This document shows positions 33,101-40,745 of a stretch of 41,332 nucleotides of DNA, one piece after another. The position numbers and the translations under genes are program-made. The notes beneath the pieces are model-generated. The model was not told the origin of the DNA, did no database searches, and saw nothing but the letters and a program-made list of their open reading frames with translations. The stretch is from Anaerolineae bacterium UTCFX1 (lineage in GTDB: Bacteria; Chloroflexota; Anaerolineae; Anaerolineales; Villigracilaceae), in contig MWTB01000025.1 in assembly GCA_002050275.1 (NCBI GenBank), positions 1 to 41,332 on the forward strand, given 5' to 3'. Every line of letters starts with the position of its first letter. The stretch's first letter is position 1.

Positions 33101-33300
33101 TCAAATCAATTCTTTGATTATCTCCACCACCGCGGACCGCTACGCATCCTCATCACCTCATCATTCCCGAATCGGGCGATGCTCAACCCCATCTCAGTCA
33201 GCGCCTTCTCTCGCCTCACATCTTCCTCTTTCTGCAACTCGTGGATGTCGCCATCCACTTCAACGACCAATGTCGCTTTGTCGAAGATCCCGTGCGATCT
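33101..33300 (-). pseudogene. Degraded DUF559 endonuclease gene
   Basis: The minus strand encodes FDKATLVVEVDGDIHELQKE then EDVRREKALTEMGLSIARFG NDEVMR, the core of a DUF559 (Vsr-like) nuclease: VEVDGxxH with its acidic residue, DxxR and the RFxNxEV end. A frameshift near 33140 separates this from the natural tail SAVVEIIKELI ending at 33101. An in-frame stop lies just upstream (~33303) and the N-terminal half is missing. Confidence 0.65.
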
Positions 33301-33400
33301 TTACGGGGTGACAATAGAAGTCAACGATGAGTCCTGCAGTGACTTGCTGTCGTCAAAATCGAACTCCCAACTTCTTCGCCCGCAATTTATTCCATGTGGG

Positions 33401-33772
33401 TTATTCCACTTCAATCGGCAAATTTCGTATTCTCAAACTTCTATCTGAAATCGAAACAATCGCGCCATTTCGTAAAGGTAATTCGATTTCACTCCAAACA
33501 ACATCAAGGCGGGATGAAATTTCGTCTGAGCGTAAATCCCTCAACCGTAAAATGATCACAGATGGCGCGTTATCGCCTGAAAACGCCAGCAGGTTTCCAT
33601 AATCCAAGTCATGCGTCAGGATGGTTTCGCCTGTCTTTTTGGCTTCCGCAACGATTTCAACATCCTTCGCGCGTGACATGCCAATATCGCCCACATGCCG
33701 ACAAATATGACCGCGCTCTTGTAAAGGCGCAATCATTTCACGGCGAATGTTCATATTGAGCAGGAAATTCAT
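33401..33772 (-). CDS. DUF5615 PIN-like protein (predicted toxin)
   Basis: A 123-residue PIN-like domain: [19 protein letters not shown] (first acidic position replaced by Asn-Met-Asn in place of the common DxN), [16 protein letters not shown] and the catalytic-type [14 protein letters not shown], followed by [13 protein letters not shown]5615 proteins are predicted RNases that pair with DUF433 antitoxins. The ATG overlaps the stop of the DUF433 gene by 4 bases, the expected antitoxin-toxin order. The altered first motif might weaken activity. Confidence 0.85.
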   Translation of the reverse strand: MNFLLNMNIRREMIAPLQERGHICRHVGDIGMSRAKDVEIVAEAKKTGETILTHDLDYGNLLAFSGDNAPSVIILRLRDLRSDEISSRLDVVWSEIELPLRNGAIVSISDRSLRIRNLPIEVE

Positions 33773-34020
33773 CCCGCCACCGCTCCAGGCATGGGCAGGA
33801 CACTTTCATCCATCGCCCACGATGCATACGCCAATGCCTGATAAATATCATCGGCTTCCAATTCAGGATATGATTTGAGAATATCCTTGATCGTCATGCC
33901 AGAGCTCAAGTATCCTAACACCGAAGCGACAGGCATCCGCATCCCGCGGATACACGGCTTCCCAAAGCAGACTTCGGGGTCGAGGGTAATGCGGTCAAAC
34001 TTGTAATGTCGAATTTCCAT
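33769..34020 (-). CDS. DUF433 antitoxin
   Basis: An 83-residue protein with the DUF433 pattern [20 protein letters not shown] then [20 protein letters not shown] and [16 protein letters not shown], a winged-helix DNA-binding type. It is the likely antitoxin and autorepressor of the DUF5615 partner. Two adjacent ATGs exist (34023, 34020); AAAGGAG is 6 bases from the second, which I prefer. Confidence 0.88.
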   Translation of the reverse strand: MEIRHYKFDRITLDPEVCFGKPCIRGMRMPVASVLGYLSSGMTIKDILKSYPELEADDIYQALAYASWAMDESVLPMPGAVAG

Positions 34021-34076
34021 CATGGACTCCTTTGCTCTTGTCCAGCCCATATTTTACACGCTTATGAACCTGAAGT

Positions 34077-34145
34077 TCATGATTGCTTCATCAGAATTGT
34101 TTCTTTGATCCTCCCCACCACCGCGGACAGTTCCCTCATCACCCC
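34077..34145 (-). pseudogene. Second DUF559 C-terminal remnant
   Basis: The minus strand reads VMRELSAVVGRIKETILMKQ S and stops at 34077. The nucleotides match the tail of the remnant at 33101-33160 (shared CACCACCGCGGA), so a second DUF559 gene once ended here. Only its tail is left. Confidence 0.45.
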
Positions 34146-34212
34146 ACCAAACCCCTCTCCCGTCTCCCCTGAAGGGGAGAAGCCAAGACATCCTCGAACA
34201 AAATCATCCTTG

Positions 34213-34389
34213 GAAACCCAACACGCCTATCAGACAGAAAAGAAGTCAACTCCATACCCTCTCCCTTGGGAGCCCCACAGGGGTGCTTCGCGAAGGGACA
34301 AACGGACACGCCGATCAATCACGCTAATCAGGCGCCGCACTGAGCTTGTCGAAGTGGTGAGGTCCTTCCCTCCCACGTTTGGTTTTGAC
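34213..34389. repeat. ~180-bp repeat element, copy 1
   Basis: About 95% identical to 35034-35226 apart from a short indel near its right end. The ends are near inverted repeats (GAAACCCAACACG and CGTTTGGTTTTGAC), so it resembles a MITE-like non-autonomous element. It includes the CACTGAGCTTGTCGAAGTG palindrome at 34338. Confidence 0.75.
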
Positions 34390-34401
34390 GTATTGCAAAA
34401 C

Positions 34402-34436
34402 AAAAAAACTCCGAGACTGTGAAACGCTCGGAGTTC
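34402..34436 (-). terminator. Terminator of brnTA
   Basis: On the minus strand AACTCCGAG pairs with CTCGGAGTT around an 11-base loop, followed by seven T. It lies ~20 bases past the brnA stop. Confidence 0.85.
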
Positions 34437-34454
34437 AAATCAAGACCTTGCAGA

Positions 34455-34709
34455 TTATGCAGCGCTATGTAATTCCTCGCGCACAACCCGTCGCAACAAC
34501 TCTTCCAACGGTTGTTGCTGCTGATTCAGATATTCTCGTAAAGCCTGATTGATCAAAGTCTGATAATTGCCGCCACCTGCCGCTTCCACTTCGCCGCGAA
34601 ACCAATTCAAAATATCATCATCAATGCGAATGGTGATGCGGGTTTTTCCCTTCGGCGCATGAACTACCGCGCCGCGTTTGCCTTTGCTAAAATCATATTC
34701 TTTCTTCAT
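34455..34709 (-). CDS. brnA: BrnA-type antitoxin
   Basis: An 84-residue ribbon-helix-helix-like protein: DFSKGKRGAVVHAPKGKTRI then TIRIDDDILNWFRGEVEAAG and YQTLINQALREYL, as in BrnA. It binds BrnT and represses the operon. GGAG 4 bases upstream of the ATG sets the start at 34709; the ATG lies inside the end of brnT, overlapping it by 17 bases. Confidence 0.9.
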   Translation of the reverse strand: MKKEYDFSKGKRGAVVHAPKGKTRITIRIDDDILNWFRGEVEAAGGGNYQTLINQALREYLNQQQQPLEELLRRVVREELHSAA

Positions 34710-34977
34710 TTTGCTCCTCATACATCTTTCGTTCACGGGCTGTGGCTTTTCGCGCTGAAATGATTCGAATGACAATATCGCGAAATGTGTACACCACAAC
34801 CAGGATTCGACTCAGGAAATCCCTGCCAATCGTGATGTGCCGTTCTTCTCGGTCATGCTCATCCTGGATGGTAATGGCATTTTCATCTTCGAACACGCCA
34901 ACGGCGTCTGCAAAACTGATGCCATGTTTCCTGTAATTCGACTTGGCTTTATTGGGATCCCATTCGTAGCTCATCAA
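34693..34977 (-). CDS. brnT: BrnT-type toxin (RelE-fold RNase)
   Basis: A 94-residue toxin with the BrnT pattern YEWDPNKAKSNYRKHGISFA, FEDENAITIQDEHDREERHI, TIGRDFLSRILVVVYTFRD and IRIISARKATARERKMYEE (the conserved RISARxATxxERxxYE end). BrnT cleaves RNA and is countered by BrnA. It starts MM at 34977/34974. It is promoted from the site at 34983-35011 and is followed by brnA. Confidence 0.92.
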   Translation of the reverse strand: MMSYEWDPNKAKSNYRKHGISFADAVGVFEDENAITIQDEHDREERHITIGRDFLSRILVVVYTFRDIVIRIISARKATARERKMYEEQNEERI

Positions 34978-34982
34978 ACCCT

Positions 34983-35011
34983 ATTATATGCACAATTGTA
35001 CACAGGCGCAA
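34983..35011 (-). promoter_or_regulatory. brnT promoter with an operator-like palindrome
   Basis: On the minus strand -35 TTGCGC (35011-35006) and -10 TATAAT (34988-34983) are 17 bases apart. The spacer contains a near-perfect 14-base palindrome TGTACAATTGTGCA (35002-34989) that abuts the -10, a natural place for BrnA autoregulation. Confidence 0.6.
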
Positions 35012-35033
35012 GAGCAAAAAAACCTCGCCTTGG

Positions 35034-35226
35034 GAAACCCAACACGCCATCAGACAGAAAAGCGATCAACTCCATACCCTCTCCCTTGGGAGCCCCACAG
35101 GGGCGCTTCGCGAAGGGACAAACGGACACGCCGATCAATCACGCTAATCAGGCGCCGCGCTGAGCCTGTCGAAGCGGTGAGGTCCCACTTTCCTTCCCTC
35201 CCTCCACTCCCTCGTTTGGGTTTGAC
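35034..35226. repeat. ~190-bp repeat element, copy 2
   Basis: Direct repeat of 34213-34389 in the same orientation, ~820 bases downstream, so the two copies bracket brnTA. Its end CGTTTGGGTTTGAC is an inverted match to its start GAAACCCAACACG. Confidence 0.75.
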
Positions 35227-35281
35227 TTCATAATCAAAGACTTCGGTACAAACTTCTCACATCTTCAATTCTAAAGTAAAA

Positions 35282-35320
35282 TTAGAACAGTTATTCGATT
35301 TCCCCATAATCTGGTTCTAA
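35282..35320 (+). promoter_or_regulatory. Methyltransferase operon promoter with an operator dyad
   Basis: -35 TTAGAA (35282-35287) and -10 CATAAT (35305-35310) are 17 bases apart, ~15 bases before the ATG at 35333. TTAGAAC (35282-35288) and GTTCTAA (35314-35320) are exact inverted copies that cover the -35 and the start of transcription; a further TTCTAA lies at 35269. This could be an autoregulatory operator. Confidence 0.45.
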
Positions 35321-35332
35321 CAAGAAAAGCCC

Positions 35333-37795
35333 ATGCCAAAACAAGATAATCAACCCCACATAAATTATGCGCTTGTGGAAGATACTCGACCACCGATGTA
35401 TACGGCTATGAAATATTGGGGCAAAAAGCCGCATAACATTTGGGGAGAGTTTATCAAAAGATATTGTCCTGAAGATGGTGTTGTACTCGATCCATTTGCT
35501 GGCAGTGCTGTCGCTGCATTTGAAGCCGCTAAAGCAAGTCGCAAAGTTATTGCTTTTGACCTGAATCCATTGACTTCTTTTATTGTTGAAGCCTTAACGT
35601 CAAGATTTGATGAAACTTCTTTCCTTATCGCATTCAATCAAATTGCTAATGAAATTGAAAAAGACCCAGTTTATATTCATCATTACACAAAAGAATACAA
35701 TCGGCAGACAGGCACTGTTGCCAATTACAGATGGAATCTTGATGAAGTTGTGAAGGTCGCCTTAGAAATACCAGCAGAAGAAGTTGCTCAAAATGGTAAA
35801 AAGAAAAAAGGTGAAAGGCATTTCGTCACTGCGGACAATCAAGATAAAGAAAATGCGTCCCAGATGAGAAGTTTGAAAATTCCCTATTGGTATCCGACTG
35901 ATGAATTTCCTGATACTCCATCAATTACCCATAAATTCATTGCAGATGTAGGTGGAAATGGGTTTGAATATTTGTGGACAAGGCGAAATCTTTATGTCCT
36001 TTCACGTATTTTTGATTTGATACAAAAACAAAAAGATCAGAATGTTCGCCTTCAACTTACATTCGGTTTTATACAAACTTTGCATTTGACCTCAAAAATG
36101 GTTGTGCCGAGACATGAAACTGCCAAACGTGACTTTTCTGGAAGTTGGGGGCGCGCAGATTACATGATTCGCCGCAGACAGATGGAACAAAACCCCCTTG
36201 TCGTTTTTCGCCGCTCATGCGTGGACAAGCAAGGCGTAATTTCGGCTCTTCGTGACGTGAAAGCTACTCTTCCAGAGAATTTGAAAGTTGCAGATTTCAA
36301 TGCCACGAAAAAACTTCGCCAAACAGCAAACATTACCTATGGGATTATGGACGTAGCGGACTTGTCGAGATACATTGCAGATAAAAGCATAGACTTTATT
36401 ATTACAGATCCGCCGTATGCTGGTTTAGTTCCATATCTTGATTTGAGTATGGTCTGGTTAGTATGGCTACAAAGAATTGACAAAAAGTATTTGCCTGATC
36501 TAAATTCCGAGATCACCATAAAGAAGGGGCGAGTTGGCAGAGATGAATATAGAAGGAAGTTGGAAAACGCCTTCAAGCAACTCCACCGCGTACTGAAAGA
36601 TGACGGTTATATTGTTATTACATTTCATCATAAGAAACTGCAAGAATGGAATGACTTTGTGCGCTCTGTTCGGCTTGCTGGCTTCAAATTTGATAAGGTT
36701 ACTCATCAGTACAACAGACGCTCTGGTGAATCGAACGTTGCTAACCCATATGGAACATCAGGGGCAGACTTTTATATTCGATGTGTCAAACGAAGAACTG
36801 TGGATTTTAGTGATGACACTTCTGGGCTGAATCATTTTATTGTGCAAAAGGCAACAGAAATTATTGGTCAAAGGAATGAACCAACCCCATATGATTTCAT
36901 CATTGCTGGCTTAGTTCCAGAGATGTTGCAAGCAGGATATATGCAACCAAGAGAATACAAGGATGAAATACTAAAGGTCTTGTCAGATAATACAGGTGAA
37001 GATAAGACCTTCACAACTTGGCAAAATAAAGACAATAAAGCAGGAGATTATTGGTGGTTTGCTAATCCCAGTGAAATTATCAATTTCCCCGATAGACCTT
37101 TGCAAGATCGTCTTGAAGAAACAGTCATTTCTATTTTGCGCCGTAAAGTTTCTGTAAAGCTTGATGATGTTTTGAGTGAGTTATTTAGAAATTACCCGAA
37201 TGGATTAACGCCTGATCCTAAAGGCATAAAGCAAGTTTTGGAAAAATATGCCTATAAATCAGCAGGAAATTGGAAAATAAAAGAAACTGCGCTTAAAAAT
37301 AGCACCCAACATTCAGAAGTAATCAGGCAACTCCTTGCAATCGGCAAAAATATTGGGTATGTTACCTATGTTGGCAAAAGAGAACAACCTGAAATGTGTG
37401 AAGACGGAACTTTATTACGTGACGTTGCTGATTTGCAATCTCTAAAACGCTTCCGATTCTTGTATCATCCTCGTCAAATAGAAAGAATCGAGATGATTGA
37501 TGTGGTTTGGGTTTCCGAGTCCCAAGATAACATTGAATGCGTGTTAGAAGTCGAAAATTCAACTGGATTTACTTCTGCAATTGTTCGTGGCTCAAATATC
37601 GAAAAAGACAAGCCGAAGTATATGGTAATTCCTTCAAGTCGAGAGAAGGAACTTCAAAACATAAAAGATCCGCTGTTCTTAAACTCATTTCACGAGAATA
37701 ACTGGCGATACATAACTTACGAAAATATTGGTAGACTTGTTTCCTACTCAAATCCTTCACTAGACGACTTAAAGAAAGTATCAAAAAACCTATGA
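35333..37795 (+). CDS. Large DNA methyltransferase with C-terminal D...ExE nuclease-like domain
   Basis: An 820-residue protein. SAM motif I is LDPFAGSAVAAFEA (Asp53), preceded by PPMYTAMKYWGKKPHNIWGE; the catalytic motif TDPPYAGLVPYLDL lies at ~residue 358 after a ~300-residue insertion, and HRVLKDDGYIVITFHHK follows. This is an N6-adenine/N4-cytosine type enzyme. Residues ~560-690 look winged-helix-like (GLTPDPKGIKQVLEKYAY). The end holds IDVVWVSE...VLEVENSTG (Asp723, Glu739, Glu741), then RGSNIEKDKPKYMVIPSSRE. The D-x15-E-x-E spacing resembles the BamHI-type variant of the PD-(D/E)XK nuclease fold; this is my inference. The gene is AT-rich and foreign-looking, and its stop overlaps the next methyltransferase by 4 bases. 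Confidence 0.8.
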   Translation: MPKQDNQPHINYALVEDTRPPMYTAMKYWGKKPHNIWGEFIKRYCPEDGVVLDPFAGSAVAAFEAAKASRKVIAFDLNPLTSFIVEALTSRFDETSFLIAFNQIANEIEKDPVYIHHYTKEYNRQTGTVANYRWNLDEVVKVALEIPAEEVAQNGKKKKGERHFVTADNQDKENASQMRSLKIPYWYPTDEFPDTPSITHKFIADVGGNGFEYLWTRRNLYVLSRIFDLIQKQKDQNVRLQLTFGFIQTLHLTSKMVVPRHETAKRDFSGSWGRADYMIRRRQMEQNPLVVFRRSCVDKQGVISALRDVKATLPENLKVADFNATKKLRQTANITYGIMDVADLSRYIADKSIDFIITDPPYAGLVPYLDLSMVWLVWLQRIDKKYLPDLNSEITIKKGRVGRDEYRRKLENAFKQLHRVLKDDGYIVITFHHKKLQEWNDFVRSVRLAGFKFDKVTHQYNRRSGESNVANPYGTSGADFYIRCVKRRTVDFSDDTSGLNHFIVQKATEIIGQRNEPTPYDFIIAGLVPEMLQAGYMQPREYKDEILKVLSDNTGEDKTFTTWQNKDNKAGDYWWFANPSEIINFPDRPLQDRLEETVISILRRKVSVKLDDVLSELFRNYPNGLTPDPKGIKQVLEKYAYKSAGNWKIKETALKNSTQHSEVIRQLLAIGKNIGYVTYVGKREQPEMCEDGTLLRDVADLQSLKRFRFLYHPRQIERIEMIDVVWVSESQDNIECVLEVENSTGFTSAIVRGSNIEKDKPKYMVIPSSREKELQNIKDPLFLNSFHENNWRYITYENIGRLVSYSNPSLDDLKKVSKNL

Positions 37796-38733
37796 GTGCC
37801 ATGCCTACTGTTGAAACACAACTGAATAAAAGAAAAAAACCAAGAAAGCCCCTTTCTGAAGAAGGAAAGCCTGGGCGATACGACGAGCGAAATACACTAA
37901 ATGACCTTACTGGAAAAGATTGGCTCTTGCTCACGGGAAGTTTTTGGTTTTCGGAACCATCATCAGAAGATAAACCAGCCTATAAGCACCCTGCGCCTTT
38001 TATGGTGCGTGATGTTGAAAAACTTATCAGCCTCTTCACAAAAAAGGGAATGAAAGTGCTCGACCCTTTTGTTGGGAGTGGAACTACCTTGTTTGCTGCC
38101 AATAAACTTGGACGGCATGGTATCGGTATTGACTTGAACCGACAATTTAAACAGATTGCCAAGGATCGTTTAAAGGCACAGGGGTATTCTGACTATAACT
38201 ATATTGTTGGCGACGCTCTGGAAAAACTAGATGAAATTGAAGAAGTTGATTATATAGTCACATCTCCGCCATATCACAATATTCTACGAAACAATTCAAA
38301 AGGCACACGACATAACAACGGTAAACTTTATCGAATGGGAGCGAGAGAAGGTGTTCAATACTACACAGAGCACGAAAATGATCTGGGTAATTTTGATGAA
38401 TATTCAGATTTCATTTGCGCTCTGAAAAAGATTATGCAAAAGGCATTTTCCAAACTTCGGGATGGAAAATATTGCACTATTATCATTAGTGACTTTACAG
38501 TAAACAAGGTTGAAGTGTGCGTGCAGGCAGATGTGGTAAGGGTAATGCAGGACATTGGTTATGTGTTTTGCGGAACAACCGCTCTACTTCAAACCGTAAA
38601 GCCACTATATCCTTTTGGTTATCCTTACGCCTACAAGATCAATCATCACCATCAAAACATTATGACTTTCCGAAAGCCAAATGGTCAACTGCCAGCGAGT
38701 CGATCAAATGGAAATAAACCTCATAAAGATTGA
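37792..38733 (+). CDS. Second DNA methyltransferase of the operon
   Basis: A 313-residue amino-methyltransferase with SAM motif VLDPFVGSGTTLFAA (Asp91) before the catalytic TSPPYHNILRNNSKG (~residue 157), then DYSDF-like helices and RDGKYCTIIISDFTVN. The N-terminus is basic (NKRKKPRKPL). It is distinct in sequence from its partner, so the two probably recognise different strands or sites. The ATGA overlap with the large enzyme suggests coupled translation. A hairpin terminator follows. Confidence 0.88.
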   Translation: MSAMPTVETQLNKRKKPRKPLSEEGKPGRYDERNTLNDLTGKDWLLLTGSFWFSEPSSEDKPAYKHPAPFMVRDVEKLISLFTKKGMKVLDPFVGSGTTLFAANKLGRHGIGIDLNRQFKQIAKDRLKAQGYSDYNYIVGDALEKLDEIEEVDYIVTSPPYHNILRNNSKGTRHNNGKLYRMGAREGVQYYTEHENDLGNFDEYSDFICALKKIMQKAFSKLRDGKYCTIIISDFTVNKVEVCVQADVVRVMQDIGYVFCGTTALLQTVKPLYPFGYPYAYKINHHHQNIMTFRKPNGQLPASRSNGNKPHKD

Positions 38734-38806
38734 CTTGTTATAAAACTAGTCTTGGAAAATCAAGCACTAATAGCCTAGCACACCGTCCATCGAAACAGCG
38801 ACCAGT

Positions 38807-38836
38807 TCCCCCGTTGAAAGAAGCGGGGGATTTCTT
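38807..38836 (+). terminator. Terminator after the methyltransferase operon
   Basis: CCCCCG (38808-38813) pairs with CGGGGG (38824-38829), extended by T-A, followed by TTTCTTC. It lies ~75 bases past the stop of the second methyltransferase and before the ettA promoter. Confidence 0.65.
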
Positions 38837-38873
38837 CATCCCAAAAACAATCATCAGGTAAAATACCTCCACT

Positions 38874-40544
38874 ATGACCTCCGAATCCCTCGTCATCTAC
38901 TCCATGAACAAAGTGGGACGCATCGTCCCTCCCAACAAACAAATCCTGCGTGACATCTCGCTCGGCTTCTACTACGGCGCCAAGATCGGCGTGCTGGGGC
39001 TCAACGGCGCGGGCAAATCCACGTTACTGCGCATCATGGCGGGCGTGGACAAAGACTACATCGGCGAAATATCCATGAGCAAGGGCTACACCGTCGGACT
39101 GCTTGAACAGGAACCCAAACTCGACGAAAGCAAAACAGTCATCGAAGTCGTGAAAGAAGCGGTGACTCCCATCGTCGAAATGCTTGCCCGCTTCGACGAA
39201 GTCAACGCCAAGTTTGCCGAACCCGATGCCGACTTCGACGCGCTCGTCGCAGAGCAAGCCAAATTGCAAGAGCGCCTCGACAAGCACGACGCCTGGAATC
39301 TCGACAGCCGACTCGAACTCGCCATGGACGCCCTGCGCTGTCCGCCATCCGATACGCCCGTCAACATTTTATCGGGCGGAGAAAAACGCCGCGTCGCCCT
39401 CACCCGACTCCTGCTCACCGAACCCGACATCCTCCTGCTCGACGAACCCACCAACCACCTCGACGCCGAATCGGTGGCGTGGCTCGAACATCATCTGCGC
39501 GACTACAAAGGCACTGTCATCGCCGTCACGCACGACCGCTACTTCCTCGACAACGTCGCAGGCTGGATCCTCGAACTCGACCGCGGCTTCGGCATCCCAT
39601 ACAAGGGCAACTACTCCTCGTGGCTCGAACAAAAACAGGAGCGCGTGCGCCTCGAAGAAAAATCCGAATCGAAACGACAGAAGACTCTCGAACGCGAACT
39701 CGAATGGATTCGCATGTCGCCCAAAGCGCGTCAATCGAAGGGACAAGCCCGCGTCAGCGCCTACGAAAAATTGTTGAATCAGGAAGCCGAAGCGCGCCGT
39801 GAAGATTTGGAAATTTACATCCCGCCTGGACCTCGCCTCGGTGACGTTGTTTTTGAATTTGATAACGTGAGTAAGAGTTACGACGACCGCCTCATTCTCG
39901 ACGGGCTGTCTGCTTCAGTTCCCCCAGGCTCTATCGTCGGGATAGTGGGTCCCAACGGCGCGGGCAAGACCACCCTCCTCAAGATGATCACAGGCAAAGA
40001 GACTCCCGACAGCGGCTCGATCAAAATTGGCGAGACGGTCAAACTCGCCTACGCCGACCAATCGCGCACGCTCGACCCCGATAAAACCGTCTACGAAGAA
40101 ATCTCACAAGGCGCGGATACGCTCGAACTCGGCAAAAGAAAAATAAATGCGCGTGCTTATTGCGCCTCCTTCAACTTCCAGGGCACCGACCAGCAAAAGA
40201 AAGTTGGCATTTTATCTGGTGGAGAAAGGAATCGTGTCCACTTAGCCAAGACCCTCACCGAAGGCGCCAACGTCCTGCTCCTCGACGAACCCACCAACGA
40301 CCTCGACGTCAACACCCTGCGCGCCCTCGAAGAGGCACTCGAAGAATTTGCAGGCACCGCCCTTGTTGTCAGTCACGACCGCTGGTTCCTCGACCGCATC
40401 TGCACCCACCTCATCGTCTTCGAAGGCGACTCCGTTGCGAAGATGTACCTCGGCAATTGGTCCGATTACGAAACAATGATGGCAGAGAAGTTTGGGAAAG
40501 ATTTGACTCCGCATCGAGTGAAATATCGGACGTTGAAGAGATAA
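38874..40544 (+). CDS. ettA: EttA, ABC-F translation factor
   Basis: A 556-residue ABC-F protein with two ATPase domains and no membrane part. The first Walker A is GLNGAGKST with [11 protein letters not shown] and [14 protein letters not shown]; the second is GPNGAGKTT with [13 protein letters not shown] and [14 protein letters not shown]. The linker and arm ([37 protein letters not shown]) and the length match EttA, which binds the ribosomal E site and gates elongation with the ATP/ADP ratio. A TAAAAT -10 (38859-38864) lies 9 bases before the ATG, so the mRNA may be almost leaderless. Confidence 0.95.
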   Translation: MTSESLVIYSMNKVGRIVPPNKQILRDISLGFYYGAKIGVLGLNGAGKSTLLRIMAGVDKDYIGEISMSKGYTVGLLEQEPKLDESKTVIEVVKEAVTPIVEMLARFDEVNAKFAEPDADFDALVAEQAKLQERLDKHDAWNLDSRLELAMDALRCPPSDTPVNILSGGEKRRVALTRLLLTEPDILLLDEPTNHLDAESVAWLEHHLRDYKGTVIAVTHDRYFLDNVAGWILELDRGFGIPYKGNYSSWLEQKQERVRLEEKSESKRQKTLERELEWIRMSPKARQSKGQARVSAYEKLLNQEAEARREDLEIYIPPGPRLGDVVFEFDNVSKSYDDRLILDGLSASVPPGSIVGIVGPNGAGKTTLLKMITGKETPDSGSIKIGETVKLAYADQSRTLDPDKTVYEEISQGADTLELGKRKINARAYCASFNFQGTDQQKKVGILSGGERNRVHLAKTLTEGANVLLLDEPTNDLDVNTLRALEEALEEFAGTALVVSHDRWFLDRICTHLIVFEGDSVAKMYLGNWSDYETMMAEKFGKDLTPHRVKYRTLKR

Positions 40545-40553
40545 AAAAGAATC

Positions 40554-40675
40554 ATGTCATTGCGAGGGCTGGTGGTCGAGTGTCGTCGAAGGCGATGTAT
40601 CGAGACCACAGCCCGAAGCAATCTCCTCGCCGCAAAAGATTGCTTCGACTCGCTTCGCAGGTCTCGCAACGACAT
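40554..40675. repeat. ~120-bp palindromic repeat between ettA and the TetR gene
   Basis: Ends ATGTCATTGCGAG and CTCGCAACGACAT are 13-base inverted repeats with one mismatch; inner GCAATCTCC and AGATTGC segments match the element at 18623-18722. It separates the convergent ettA and tetR genes and may terminate transcription from both sides. Confidence 0.8.
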
Positions 40676-40745
40676 TCTTTGGCGTCGCGTAAATATAAGG
40701 GGAGTGAAGAGTTTGCGAGAACGGGACGACTCTCGCACAGGAACG

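Noticed and set aside
34213..35226. The repeats around brnTA as integron attC sites
   Set aside because: ACCCAAC fits the attC RYYYAAC half, but the other end (GTTTGGG) does not give GTTRRRY and no integrase gene is present. A MITE-like element explains the inverted ends better.
33041..35226. A CRISPR array suggested by many short palindromes
   Set aside because: The repeats differ in length, are not regularly spaced and have no spacers; no cas genes are present.
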